Assembly: GCF_010646885.2 (NCBI RefSeq)
Contig: NZ_CP050700.1
Coordinates: 470,001 to 534,000 of the forward strand
Length of the DNA stretch: 64,000 nucleotides
Origin: Desulfopila sp. IMCC35008
GTDB taxonomy: Bacteria; Desulfobacterota; Desulfobulbia; Desulfobulbales; Desulfocapsaceae
Direction of reading: 5' to 3'
Shown here: piece by piece, positions 46,168-55,381 of the stretch
How positions within the stretch are numbered: the first letter of the stretch is position 1
Layout: each line of letters starts with the position of its first letter
Translations under genes and position numbers: made by a program
The notes under the pieces: model-generated
What the model was told of the DNA's origin: nothing
The model's database searches: none
Seen by the model: only the letters and a program-made list of their open reading frames with translations

Positions 46168-46344
46168 GGGTAAATCTCCTCATCAGGTCTGTACCCTTGC
46201 TTTTGTCTGAGGCCTTTCGGCAACGACGGTAAACAACGGTGGGTGAATGTGAATGGACAATTATTATGTTGCCATCAAAGGTAAGTATTCCGGAGTCAGA
46301 ATGCTATCTAAATTGTGATTATTAAGAAAGAATGAGTAAAAATA

Positions 46345-47238
46345 TCATGATAACGCGAGGTACCAGGCATAAAATGGCAGTCCGATTGCGAGGATGCCCA
46401 ACATGAACTGTAGTGTTACTTTTTCACGGAGTTTCGTGAAATGCAGTACAAGAAGCAGTGTACCTGTCCCAAATCCTGCAACCAGGCCAAAAAAATGAGC
46501 ACCGAGATCGGTACGTTCCCCGCTGCTTCCAAGCATGGCCAACAAGGCGCTGCCAGCCATAAGTGGCATCATCACCCGAAGGGGTCGGCTGAAACGGTAT
46601 TGACGGTAATTAAGGATGCTCAATATGCCGATCACGGCAAATACAGCGGTAGAAAAACCGACACTGTTATGTCCTGGTCCATGCGCTGCAGCATTAATGA
46701 GATTGGCGACTGTTGAGGCGAACAATACGGATATCATGCCAAGGCCATTACCGGTGAGCAAGAGAAAGTAATGAAGCAGTATTCCGCCGAGGAAACAGTT
46801 GCCGAGTAGGTGTACGACGTCAGCGTGCAGGGTAAGTGCAGTGATGAGTCGGAAATACTCACCATGTGCGAGAATGGCTTCGGAATTGGCTGACCCCGCA
46901 GTAAACCAGGCGGAGTGATCAGACCAGGGGCCTGTTACAGTGTAGAGAAGGACTAGTAAGCCGGTAACGAGAAATGCATTGGCTCGAAAGAGAGGCGAAT
47001 AGGAAAGAACTTTGGCCTCTGATGGCGGCCAGTTATCGTTTTCTGTTTTAAACAGGTGCAATTCATACTCGGCGCGCAACAGATCTTTTTCCGCAACCTG
47101 TATGGTGAATCCTTCGGCCGGTCCGGGGCGTACCTTGTGGTTGATGTCACAGGCCGAGAGAACCAGGGAGTAGAGGTGCAAATTGTCTTCCGCCACGGTT
47201 TCGAGGGGAGTATCCATGTCTGATTGATCTTCTTTCAT
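46345..47238 (-). CDS. Rhomboid-family intramembrane serine protease
   Basis: This 297-aa protein has a cytoplasmic N-terminal domain of about 85 residues, then about seven hydrophobic segments. The catalytic dyad is visible: S196 in SVGFSTAVF (Gly-x-Ser) and H248 in LGAHFFGLVAG. The upstream HADVVHLLGNCFLGG matches the rhomboid H-x3-HLxxN signature. Substrate is unknown. ATG at 47236-47238 is used; an ATG seven codons later is possible. It is a single gene between hflKC and pckG. Confidence 0.92.
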   Translation of the reverse strand: MKEDQSDMDTPLETVAEDNLHLYSLVLSACDINHKVRPGPAEGFTIQVAEKDLLRAEYELHLFKTENDNWPPSEAKVLSYSPLFRANAFLVTGLLVLLYTVTGPWSDHSAWFTAGSANSEAILAHGEYFRLITALTLHADVVHLLGNCFLGGILLHYFLLLTGNGLGMISVLFASTVANLINAAAHGPGHNSVGFSTAVFAVIGILSILNYRQYRFSRPLRVMMPLMAGSALLAMLGSSGERTDLGAHFFGLVAGFGTGTLLLVLHFTKLREKVTLQFMLGILAIGLPFYAWYLALS

Positions 47239-47319
47239 AGGTAAAGTTTTCTGCCAGAATAGGTTCCCCTTATCGTAGTCACCATGTATGGAAGAAGCAA
47301 ATCTTGATTATGAACGGCA

Positions 47320-47358
47320 AAAAAACAAAAAGCCGGTGGAACGAATCCACCGGCTTGT
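47320..47358 (-). terminator. Terminator of pckG
   Basis: AAGCCGGTGGA (47330-47340) and TCCACCGGCTT (47346-47356) form a perfect 11-bp stem with a 5-nt loop. On the minus strand a TTTTGTTTTT run follows. It lies about 25 bases after the pckG stop. Confidence 0.93.
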
Positions 47359-47381
47359 CTGATCGGGTTGTTCAGGTCGGA

Positions 47382-49337
47382 TCAGCAGAGGTTGCCAATA
47401 GCGACAATGGCACCGAATTTATCCTTTAATTGCAGGAGTTCCTCTTTCTGCTTCTTATAAACGTCAAAGAGCGTCTGCGGTACACCTTTTTCCTCGGAGT
47501 AGGCTTCAGTCTGCAGGTCGATGCGGGAGACAATCTTGTCGATATAGAGAGCGAACTGCATGTCGTAGAGCTCTTTCGGGTATTCCTTGTTGATAGCCCC
47601 GAAAAGCGTTTTGAGGTCTTCATATTTTGGCAACATGCCAATCGGGGTCTCGATTGCCTCAACATCACCATGGGCATAAAGCTCAAGCCAGCCGAGCCAC
47701 ACCCGGACGTCTTTTTTTTCACCCAGCAGGCCGTCACCTGAACTGCCCCTGTTGGCATGGGTAAGGAAGTAATTGAGGCCGGCCATGACTGGGCGTCCGG
47801 CATCGCTCAGATTAGTGGAGTTAAAGAGGGTGAACTGTGCTTCCATGTAATCGGCGAGAGAGCCGGGTATGAATGGGGCGTTGGCCCACGGTTGCCTACG
47901 TACACCAGTGGCGCCGACTTCAGTAGCCGTAGCCTGGGAAACGATGGAAGCCCCAATGGCGACACCTTCGTTCATAGATTTGGCTATCCATACAGGGGGC
48001 ATGGTATCGGCATCTCGACCTGAATAGGTAATTACTTTTATCGGTGCACCGGCTGGGTCCTCGGCGATTTCTGTTGCATGGTTGGCAATAGCGGAGGCGA
48101 GGAGGGTGCAGCGTGAATTTTTGTGGGACATGGGGACAGGTTTGCCATCAGCATCCGTCTTACCTTTGAACCACTCTCCCTGGAAATTGATGCCCCTTTC
48201 GGGGGCGTTTTCGCCATTACCGACCCAGTGTGGAACACGATTGTCGTCGATGAGTACATTAGACCAGATAACTTCGGTGCCGTCACCACGTAAGCAATCC
48301 ATGAGATATGGGTCGCCTTCGCGATTGACATCCTCAACAATACCAAAAATTCCTTTTTCAGGGTTGATGGCGCGAAGGGTGCCGTCATCGGCTATCCACA
48401 TCTGGGCCAGATCATCCCCGATAAAGTCAGTTCCAACCATGGCGGTAGTTGTCTTTCCGCAGCCTGAGGGGGCTGCACCGGCAAAGAAGGTCTTGCGGCC
48501 ATTTGGACCGGTCATGCCGGTGATAAACATATGCTCAGAGAGTTGTTGGCCGAGCTTATAGTAGGTAGCATAATCGACAGAGAATCTATGATTTCCTTTT
48601 TTGAGCAGCAGGGTGTTTCCTGCATAGGTACAGAAGGTGGAAAAAGTCGTTTGCCAGCTTCTGTCCATCAGGATGCGGGCATTGGGAACATCTTCCGGGG
48701 TGTTATCACCTTCGGCGTGGACGTTGGTGTAAAAAAGTCCGGCACGTAGTACTTCACTGTCAAAATCAGCGTAGCAATTCCGGTAGAGTAGTTCAGCTGA
48801 ATGAAGGACATAGGTTGAGGAAGAGATCTCGATGGCTGGAATCGCGGCGGGGGCACCTACCGGGCCACGACTGTAGAAGCCGACCATCATTACTTTGTCT
48901 GCCATAATGCCTGGCATGAATTCCTTTATATAGGCAAGCGCATCATCTCGCAGCAGTGATTTGGCGAGTGAACTCATCTTCTCATCTTCATTGATGATAT
49001 AGAATGTCTGGTTAACCAGTCGTGCTTGATCCTGCGGCAGGTCAAAATGGATTGTGTGACCTTCCTTGGCGAGTTTTTCCTCTTCCCCTTTTCTTAAAGA
49101 GTGTTCACGGATCCACTGTACGTCATCCGGGCTCCCTGTATTAATAAAAACGGAAGAGGGCCGACACATTGAGATAGCATTGGCTACTTTGATAAGGGCA
49201 TCTTCATTTGTGATTTTTGCGAGTTTTTGCTGATTGATGCTATCCAGATTTTGTTCGAAAACAGACTTGGCATCGGAAATGGTGGTTACCTCGCCGACAG
49301 TGGCGAGAATATCAGCACCTTTCTTGAGTTCAAGCAT
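47382..49337 (-). CDS. pckG: Phosphoenolpyruvate carboxykinase (GTP-type family)
   Basis: This 651-aa enzyme interconverts oxaloacetate and PEP and links TCA intermediates to gluconeogenesis. The nucleotide loop is AAPSGCGKTTTAM (about 288-300), with the reactive Cys293 typical of the GTP class (usual PSACGKTN), while the trailing TT resembles the ATP class. FIGDDLAQMWIADDGTLRAI holds metal ligands, and WLGWLELYAHGD is in the C-terminal half. Length is somewhat above the usual 590-620. It has its own promoter region and terminator. Confidence 0.93.
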   Translation of the reverse strand: MLELKKGADILATVGEVTTISDAKSVFEQNLDSINQQKLAKITNEDALIKVANAISMCRPSSVFINTGSPDDVQWIREHSLRKGEEEKLAKEGHTIHFDLPQDQARLVNQTFYIINEDEKMSSLAKSLLRDDALAYIKEFMPGIMADKVMMVGFYSRGPVGAPAAIPAIEISSSTYVLHSAELLYRNCYADFDSEVLRAGLFYTNVHAEGDNTPEDVPNARILMDRSWQTTFSTFCTYAGNTLLLKKGNHRFSVDYATYYKLGQQLSEHMFITGMTGPNGRKTFFAGAAPSGCGKTTTAMVGTDFIGDDLAQMWIADDGTLRAINPEKGIFGIVEDVNREGDPYLMDCLRGDGTEVIWSNVLIDDNRVPHWVGNGENAPERGINFQGEWFKGKTDADGKPVPMSHKNSRCTLLASAIANHATEIAEDPAGAPIKVITYSGRDADTMPPVWIAKSMNEGVAIGASIVSQATATEVGATGVRRQPWANAPFIPGSLADYMEAQFTLFNSTNLSDAGRPVMAGLNYFLTHANRGSSGDGLLGEKKDVRVWLGWLELYAHGDVEAIETPIGMLPKYEDLKTLFGAINKEYPKELYDMQFALYIDKIVSRIDLQTEAYSEEKGVPQTLFDVYKKQKEELLQLKDKFGAIVAIGNLC

Positions 49338-49810
49338 TCTTGACTCCTTCGTTGAGAAAATAAAAAAACTACTCCATCAAAATGTCGGAAACATCCGGTT
49401 CTGTAAAAAGAGGCACCATAATAGATTTATTTTATTATTCAGTCAAGCTCAAGTGATGATAAATATTCTCAGTATAGATTGTCTAAGGCCTTATAGTTTC
49501 ACTAATATATTGAATCATGGTCTCTTTCTTTCGGAATCTATAAAATTTGCATTTAATTTTCAGTATAGTTCTTTATCAGCAGTGATGATATATGGAGGTG
49601 GCGCTTGTTAGGATTGTTGAGGTAGTTCTGGGTGGAGCCAAAGGTAGGAGTTTGGGAAAGGGAGTGGTGCTTAAGGGGGCTGCCTGTGTCACTGCGAGAC
49701 ATAGGCTTTATTGTGTAGAGAGGGGGGGGAGGTTGGAATCGCAGTATGAAAGAGGATATTTATGAACAATGATCCTTTACGTGTAGTTAATGGTCTTTCA
49801 CTTTCGTCAG
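49338..49810. other. Intergenic region, nothing recognised
   Basis: This is the upstream region of pckG and downstream flank of the kinase gene. A G-rich stretch at about 49590-49740 (with AGAGGGGGGGAGG) has no coding pattern and no RNA family I can name. Confidence 0.4.
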
Positions 49811-52333
49811 TTAGTACAATGTGGAATGAACAGCTTCGCTGATTCGTTCCAGAGTATAGGGCTTTTTGAGGAAAATCGCGTTACTCAATTTCTGAACTTC
49901 TTTCAGGCGGACACTTTCCGAGTACCCACTTGCAATGATCGTTTTGATGCCTGGTTTGAATACCTTGATCTTGCAATAGGTTTCCAGGCCGTCTATTCCA
50001 GGGTCCATTATCATGTCCAGAAAGAGAAGATCGACATCATGATCCCTAAGATAGCGTACAGCATCTTCTCCGGAAGGCAGACTGATAACATGGTAGTTCA
50101 GAGATTCTAAAATGGATTGGGCTATTTCTCTTTGTGATTCAGAATCATCAACAACAAGAATCTTTTGCAGATCTCCCTGGTAGGTGCTCAAGGTGAAGTT
50201 GTTTTTGGAAGGTGGCTTCAAATCATCGGTGATTGGGAAATAGAGGGTGATAATTGTCCCCTCACCAGGTGAACTGTTGATGTCGATATAGCCATTCAAA
50301 TCTTTTACCGTACCCCACACAACAGTCATACCAAGGCCGCTGCCACTTCGGCCCATTTTCTTTTTAGTAAAAAAGGGTTCAAATATTTTTCCAAGGTCGT
50401 CTTCTGGTATCCCTTCTCCATTGTCATTTATCGAAAGTGAGACGTATTGCCCGGGTTCGATTTTTTCAAAACCAATCAGGGAAGAGGTTATGGATATGTT
50501 TGCAGTTGAAATGACAATCTTGCCCCCTTCAGCAATTGCCTCTGCGGCATTGTTCAGCAAATTCATAAATGATTTAGCTAAATGGGGGGCGGAACCTTTA
50601 ATGTTGGAAAGGTTCTCTTCCAGGTGAGTGATGATCTGTGTATCCGGGTGATGAACCAGAAACACATCATATTCAGGGCTGTCAAGTTGGGCTTTAATAA
50701 CGCTGTTAATGTTTATCACTTCTGTTTGAGCAACACCCCGCCGGGTTATGGTAAGAAGATCCTGAACGATTGCAGCAGCTTCTTCTCCTGAGCGCTTAAT
50801 GGTAAGAAGTGGTTTTCGTAATGGACTGTCTTCTGGTGTGTCAAGGAGAAGGAGTTCGGGATAGCTTACCAGGCCAGATAGTATATTGTTGAGATCGTGG
50901 GCCACACCTCCCGCAAGGGTTCCTAAAGCCTCCATCTTTTGGGCTTGGCTAAGTTTGTCTTCGAGCTTTTTGGCTTCAGTAATGTCGGTTGCTGCTATGA
51001 TAACACCCATTTCCGGTTCGTTGGGATTAAGAAAACATCCATTGAGACTACAATCGAAGAGCGTTCCGTTTTTACGTCTCCATTTTGTGATAATATGAGT
51101 AGTTTCTGACCGAGATAATTGGGCATAAAGTTTTTGGCCGACTTCCTCGTAGTGGCTGTCAGAAGGATAGAGAATCCTGGAATCTTGACCTACGAGGCTA
51201 TCTTCTTCATACCCCAGAATTTGGTACATTTTCTCATTTGCCCAGCTTAACTCTCTGTCTAATATCAAACCGATGCCTACCGGAGATGCTTGCAGAATTG
51301 CACGCATTTTTTGCTCACTATCCTGCAATTTAAGGTTGATGTCGATAAGTTCTTGAGTGCGTTCCTGAACCAGTTCTTCGAATTTGTCCTTTTTAACAGT
51401 GGTAGCCGCCAGGCGTTGGATCATTTTGTTGAAATCATCTATGAGTTTTCCAACATCTCCGGACATCAAAGGTTGCAATTGAATGTCGAAGTTGCCTTTG
51501 TTGACAGCATTCGTAGCCTCACTTAATTTCCTGATGGTTCGGGAAAAATAAAATCCTGTCCAGGATGCGAAGAGTAAAATCAATAAGGTGGAGAGGCCCA
51601 TGTAAAGGTAACCAGTTGCCTTTAATGAGCGAATCTGGGACCTTGTTGTTTTTATCAATAGGTGACTTGTGCCGTTAGAGACATTTATAGCTGCCTGGAC
51701 TGCATTTTTAAATTCCGGCATATATGCTGTTGCACCAACACTCAGAAATGTGCCATCTGCAGTTTTCTGCCGAACAGGAACTATATACATGTATTTTTCA
51801 CTTTCTTTTCCATCACTTTCCAGCCAACTGTAATAACCATGAGAATAGCGGCCGTTGAGGCTGCCCTTAATAATTTTCCAGAAAGCAGGAAGTTTCTCAG
51901 ACAAGTCATGAAGGTCTGAATTTTCTGTTTGTGGGTTGTTGTGAAAGCGGTTAATGGCCGTCTCCGATTCATGGACGGCTGTATAACCGGTTTGGCCCAC
52001 AGGTTGTATGGCGATGTCTCTGAAAAATTGGTCTTTTTGCAAAGCGTAGATATCCAAGGTGGGATGTGCTTGTAAGTAGAGTTCAATTTGGAGAGCAACG
52101 TCCAATGCCTTCTGCCTGATATGATTTTCAGCTAATTGGTCGAGTATTATCTGACTCCTTCGCCACTGCTCACTCTGTCCTTGTTCAATGGCAACGCTTG
52201 TGTCCTGCAGGAGACGATTGCTGAAATTATGAATCAGTATAAAAAAAATTATTAAGGGTATAATTCCGGATATGAAGGTCAATAATATGAGTCGGGTGCT
52301 GAAATCCTTTGGCTTGAAAGTGGAAAAATTCAT
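49811..52333 (-). CDS. Membrane Cache-HAMP-PAS hybrid histidine kinase with receiver
   Basis: This 840-aa protein starts at ATG 52331-52333 behind GAGGA; an upstream in-frame ATG 30 codons earlier has no such site. TM1 lies at about 15-37. A periplasmic sensor of about 210 residues (Cache-like: VGQTGYTAVHES and EKYMYIVPVRQKTADGTFLS) follows, then TM2 at about 240-262, HAMP, PAS, and HisKA with H479 (HDLNNILSG). HATPase (NLLNNAAEAIAEGG) and a C-terminal receiver with D773 (LFLDMIMDPG) complete it. It sits 46 bases after a substrate-binding lipoprotein gene, suggesting the two form one sensory unit. Confidence 0.93.
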   Translation of the reverse strand: MNFSTFKPKDFSTRLILLTFISGIIPLIIFFILIHNFSNRLLQDTSVAIEQGQSEQWRRSQIILDQLAENHIRQKALDVALQIELYLQAHPTLDIYALQKDQFFRDIAIQPVGQTGYTAVHESETAINRFHNNPQTENSDLHDLSEKLPAFWKIIKGSLNGRYSHGYYSWLESDGKESEKYMYIVPVRQKTADGTFLSVGATAYMPEFKNAVQAAINVSNGTSHLLIKTTRSQIRSLKATGYLYMGLSTLLILLFASWTGFYFSRTIRKLSEATNAVNKGNFDIQLQPLMSGDVGKLIDDFNKMIQRLAATTVKKDKFEELVQERTQELIDINLKLQDSEQKMRAILQASPVGIGLILDRELSWANEKMYQILGYEEDSLVGQDSRILYPSDSHYEEVGQKLYAQLSRSETTHIITKWRRKNGTLFDCSLNGCFLNPNEPEMGVIIAATDITEAKKLEDKLSQAQKMEALGTLAGGVAHDLNNILSGLVSYPELLLLDTPEDSPLRKPLLTIKRSGEEAAAIVQDLLTITRRGVAQTEVININSVIKAQLDSPEYDVFLVHHPDTQIITHLEENLSNIKGSAPHLAKSFMNLLNNAAEAIAEGGKIVISTANISITSSLIGFEKIEPGQYVSLSINDNGEGIPEDDLGKIFEPFFTKKKMGRSGSGLGMTVVWGTVKDLNGYIDINSSPGEGTIITLYFPITDDLKPPSKNNFTLSTYQGDLQKILVVDDSESQREIAQSILESLNYHVISLPSGEDAVRYLRDHDVDLLFLDMIMDPGIDGLETYCKIKVFKPGIKTIIASGYSESVRLKEVQKLSNAIFLKKPYTLERISEAVHSTLY

Positions 52334-52379
52334 TAAAATATCCTCAAACGACGCGTGAAAACTAAAATGGTTTGTGTAG

Positions 52380-53417
52380 TTACGGTGATGTATTTGAACC
52401 AGCGGGAGGAGTGAAGTCGTCAAATATATAATCTGCTTTTAAGATTACATTTCTGTTTATTTCGATGTTGAGTTTGCGAGCTTTATCAAGGTTGATGGAT
52501 ACTCTTTTGGTCATGGGTTTTTGAGGCGGAATTGTCTGTATGTCTATGCCCATTAAAACCTTTACGACGAGCTCACTTGTTTGTCTTCCGAGCTCATAAA
52601 AATCACAATGCAGAGCAGCAAGAGCTCCAGCTTCTACAAAATTTCTTGCAACACCGATTACCGGGACACCAAGCTGATCGGCCGTTCGTATAATAGTTTG
52701 TATGTTATCAGGGGTGCCGAGGATCGGGTCGGTCGGCAGGTAGATTGCATCCACGTCTTCCGCCAGTTGTCTCACTTTATCTTGAAGCTGAGTTAGTTCA
52801 CTGCTACTGAGTGACATCGTTTGTTGCTGCCAGCCGATGTCAATGGCGGTGTCTGTGGCTTCATGGCCTGTTGCAACAGCCTGCGGTGTCTCTTTGCAAA
52901 AGAGTATGCCTAGCCGATTTGTTTGAGGAAGGATTTCCTGGATAAGCTTAAACTGTTCACCCATTGGGATCTTCATGCTGACTCCGGTAATGTTTGGACC
53001 CGAATTCTTTGGTCCCCTTATGATACCGGTTGCTTCGGGTGCTCCTACAATGGAATACACAAGAGGAGTTGGTTTGCCTTGTGAGGCCTGAAGCGCTTCG
53101 AGTGTACTTCCTGTGCCAAGAGTAACTATAAGGTCTACGCCATTATCGATGAATCTCTTTGCTGAAATCAGAGCTTTGGCATTATCCTGTTCAACATTGA
53201 CATAATCAATGGTGAGGTTCACTCCCTCCAGGAATCCTTTGTCATTCAGGCTATCCAATATGCCCCTGTATGATTGAATGAAGGGTTGAATCTGTTCGGT
53301 CCATTGTATAACACCTACCGTGTAGTGAGGTTCTTTTTTTTCACAACCACATAGCAGTACGGTAACGAGCAGGGTGAGGAGGAGAAATAGAAATGTGTTA
53401 CCTCTGTATCGAATCAT
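52380..53417 (-). CDS. Substrate-binding lipoprotein of the ABC_sub_bind (TrpX-like) family
   Basis: This 345-aa protein has a lipoprotein signal peptide, with hydrophobic FLFLLLTLLVTVLLCGC and the acylated Cys probably at about 25 (LCGC lipobox). The mature part has two Rossmann-like lobes: HYTVGVIQWTEQIQPF, DLIVTLGTGSTLEAL, PLVYSIVGAPEATGI and VPVIGVARNFVEAGALAAL. This is the pattern of the ABC_sub_bind group that binds aromatic amino acids or similar ligands. No permease or ATPase gene is adjacent; instead a sensor kinase follows, so it may deliver ligand to that kinase rather than to a transporter. Confidence 0.88.
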   Translation of the reverse strand: MIRYRGNTFLFLLLTLLVTVLLCGCEKKEPHYTVGVIQWTEQIQPFIQSYRGILDSLNDKGFLEGVNLTIDYVNVEQDNAKALISAKRFIDNGVDLIVTLGTGSTLEALQASQGKPTPLVYSIVGAPEATGIIRGPKNSGPNITGVSMKIPMGEQFKLIQEILPQTNRLGILFCKETPQAVATGHEATDTAIDIGWQQQTMSLSSSELTQLQDKVRQLAEDVDAIYLPTDPILGTPDNIQTIIRTADQLGVPVIGVARNFVEAGALAALHCDFYELGRQTSELVVKVLMGIDIQTIPPQKPMTKRVSINLDKARKLNIEINRNVILKADYIFDDFTPPAGSNTSP

Positions 53418-53570
53418 GCGTGAATCCTTTTGAGTGGTGAAGGGCCGGCAGGTTACGCGTCTTGTCTATGTATTGTTGCCTATAGTTATAAAAAATAAAA
53501 GATGGGGCTACTAAATAATTAATGATAGTTCCCATCATAAAACTCAGCATTCTGTTCAATATCGAGGCGT

Positions 53571-53627
53571 GGCTAAATTATTTACCGCACGCATGTGTAC
53601 GATATTTATCGGATAAATAATTTAGCC
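53571..53627. repeat. 14-bp perfect inverted repeat
   Basis: GGCTAAATTATTTA (53571-53584) and TAAATAATTTAGCC (53614-53627) flank 29 bases. CCG/CGG extends the stem past a one-base bulge. It lies upstream of the lipoprotein-kinase pair and is too far from any stop codon to be an obvious terminator. Confidence 0.75.
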
Positions 53628-54001
53628 GGAACACTGGGATTGGGCAGAAGGGTCGTTTGAGGACGGGAACTATGATAGGTGTCTCAATGGAGAGGTTTTA
53701 GGGCGCGGAGTTGGGGGCAAGGCAAGGGGGACTTTTGTGTCTTGCAACTCAGATAGGATGCGGTCATGTGGTAAAGGAGGCAAATGCAGGCACAGGTAAT
53801 GGAGCCGTGTTCCTTGACAGCTGGCTCTATGGATGTATGGTCTCGATTGGCGTATAGTGATGATTTAGGTTGCATAGAATTAAGTTTTCTGGTTGTTATG
53901 TTCGGCGTTCTCGGTTCCATCTCTAGAAGAGATGCTGTGGGGGGCATGAGGTGTGAAGAAAGTAGACTGGGGGGGACTAAGGTGAAAGGGAAGGTCGAAA
54001 A

Positions 54002-54043
54002 CAAAAAAGGCGCAGCCCAATGAAATCATTGAACTGCACCTTT
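54002..54043 (-). terminator. Terminator of tRNA-Leu
   Basis: AAAGGCGCAG (54006-54015) pairs with CTGCACCTTT (54034-54043) with one mismatch, and an inner CAATGA/TCATTG stem extends it. On the minus strand a T-run (complement of ACAAAAAA) follows. It is directly 3' of the tRNA. Confidence 0.8.
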
Positions 54044-54051
54044 AATAGTTA

Positions 54052-54138
54052 TGGTGCCGAAGAGAAGACTCGAACTTCCACGGGGAAACCCCCACTAGAC
54101 CCTGAACCTAGCGCGTCTACCAATTCCGCCACTTCGGC
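54052..54138 (-). tRNA. tRNA-Leu(CAG)
   Basis: An 87-nt class II tRNA starting GCCGAAGTGGCGGAATTGG. The anticodon stem CTAGG/TCTAG encloses TTCAGGG, giving anticodon CAG. The long variable arm (GTGGGGGTTTCCCCGT region) is typical of leucine tRNA. The T-arm is AAGTTCGAGTCTT and the CCA is encoded. Confidence 0.97.
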
Positions 54139-54148
54139 AACGCGGATG

Positions 54149-54177
54149 AATATGCTAGTTTGGTTGTTTTTTGTCAA
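54149..54177 (-). promoter_or_regulatory. tRNA-Leu promoter
   Basis: Perfect -35 TTGACA (54172-54177), a 17-nt spacer and -10 CATATT (54149-54154) on the minus strand, ending 10 bases before the mature tRNA 5' end. The spacing is ideal for a sigma-70 stable-RNA promoter. Confidence 0.8.
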
Positions 54178-54224
54178 GAATTTCTTTTCGTACAGATAAA
54201 ATATTCAGGTTTTTTTTGAGATAG

Positions 54225-55196
54225 ATGAAAATTTACAGAACACTTGAAGAGCTTAACCACCCGTTTTCCCACGCATGTGTAACAATCGGCAATTTTGACG
54301 GGGTTCACCTGGGGCATCAACAATTATTTGGCGAGGTCGCAAACAGGGCCTATCGTCAACAGGGGACTTCTATTGCGATAACATTTGAGCCGCATCCATT
54401 ACAGGTCTTAAAGCCGGGCGGCATCAAACTTATTTCGAACTGTCAGCAGAAGGCGGAGCTGATCCGTATGGCGGGAATCGATGTACTGGTCGTTGTTCCC
54501 TTTACCAGGGAATTTGCCGCAACAAGTGCCGACACTTTTGTTGATGAGCTGTTGGTACAGAAGATAGGTATTGAAGAACTGGTTGTAGGGTATGACTATG
54601 CTTTTGGCAAAGGGCGTGCCGGGAATATCCCGTTTTTACAGAATAAGGGTGAGGAGCACGGGTTCTCGGTCACGGTTGTCGATGCCCATTTTAAGGATGG
54701 AACACTTGTCAGTTCTTCCCAGATCCGGCGATTGCTCGCTGAAGGCAATATGGTCGAGGCAGGAAAGTTGCTTGGCAGGCATTACCAGATCAGGGGGCAG
54801 GTTCAGGTAGGGAAACAGCGGGGAGGCAAGGAAATAGGGTTTCCCACGGCTAATCTGAAATTTTCAGAGGAGGATCTGGTTCCACGCCATGGGGTGTATG
54901 TCTCGCAGGTCATCTGTGACGGTAAATGTTACGGTGGTGTGCTTAATATCGGTTGCAATCCTACGTTTGGGGAACAGTCAGTAGTGGCTGAGACCCATAT
55001 TTTTGAATTCAACGAGGACATATATGGTAAACCGATTAAGGTGAACCTGCTTGATTTTCTGCGGGACGAAACAAGATTTTCCGGAATCGAGGAGCTGGCG
55101 ACCCAAATTTCAAAAGATGTGGTACGGGCAAAGCAGGTTCTCTCTGAACACCAGAAGGAACTGGTACTGTCCTGTGGGGATGAGTTTAATCAATAG
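54225..55196 (+). CDS. ribF: Bifunctional riboflavin kinase / FAD synthetase
   Basis: This 323-aa enzyme converts riboflavin to FMN and FAD. The N-terminal nucleotidyl-transferase domain has TIGNFDGVHLGHQQLF (about 21-36) and VVGYDYAFGKGRAG, followed by VSSSQIRRLLAEG. The C-terminal flavokinase domain (about 180-310) has GKQRGGKEIGFPTANL, GVLNIGCNPTFG and VNLLDFLRDETRF. It is plus-strand like the later rib genes but separated from them by three other genes. Confidence 0.97.
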   Translation: MKIYRTLEELNHPFSHACVTIGNFDGVHLGHQQLFGEVANRAYRQQGTSIAITFEPHPLQVLKPGGIKLISNCQQKAELIRMAGIDVLVVVPFTREFAATSADTFVDELLVQKIGIEELVVGYDYAFGKGRAGNIPFLQNKGEEHGFSVTVVDAHFKDGTLVSSSQIRRLLAEGNMVEAGKLLGRHYQIRGQVQVGKQRGGKEIGFPTANLKFSEEDLVPRHGVYVSQVICDGKCYGGVLNIGCNPTFGEQSVVAETHIFEFNEDIYGKPIKVNLLDFLRDETRFSGIEELATQISKDVVRAKQVLSEHQKELVLSCGDEFNQ

Positions 55197-55381
55197 CCAA
55201 AATCCTTTTCTGCTTGCAAGTCGATCAAGGGTGTCTATATTGTAGTCCGCTTTATATCTGCATATCTTCGGCCGCTTTTCCGGGTGATTGCGGGATAACT
55301 TCAAGCAATAATAAATGAAACGTAACAATGGGTGATGTGGAATTCACCATTGGCGTTCCAACAATATATTATAGGTGAGTT

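Larger units (their letters stand above)
53418..54051. other. Intergenic region with a long inverted repeat
   Basis: About 630 bases without a supportable gene. It holds the inverted repeat at 53571-53627 and the tRNA-Leu terminator. G-rich sequence at 53640-53760 has no recognisable RNA structure. Confidence 0.45.

Noticed and set aside
53784..54023. A 79-codon plus-strand frame before tRNA-Leu
   Set aside because: No homology or plausible domain, it runs into the tRNA terminator hairpin, and an overlapping antisense frame is equally long.
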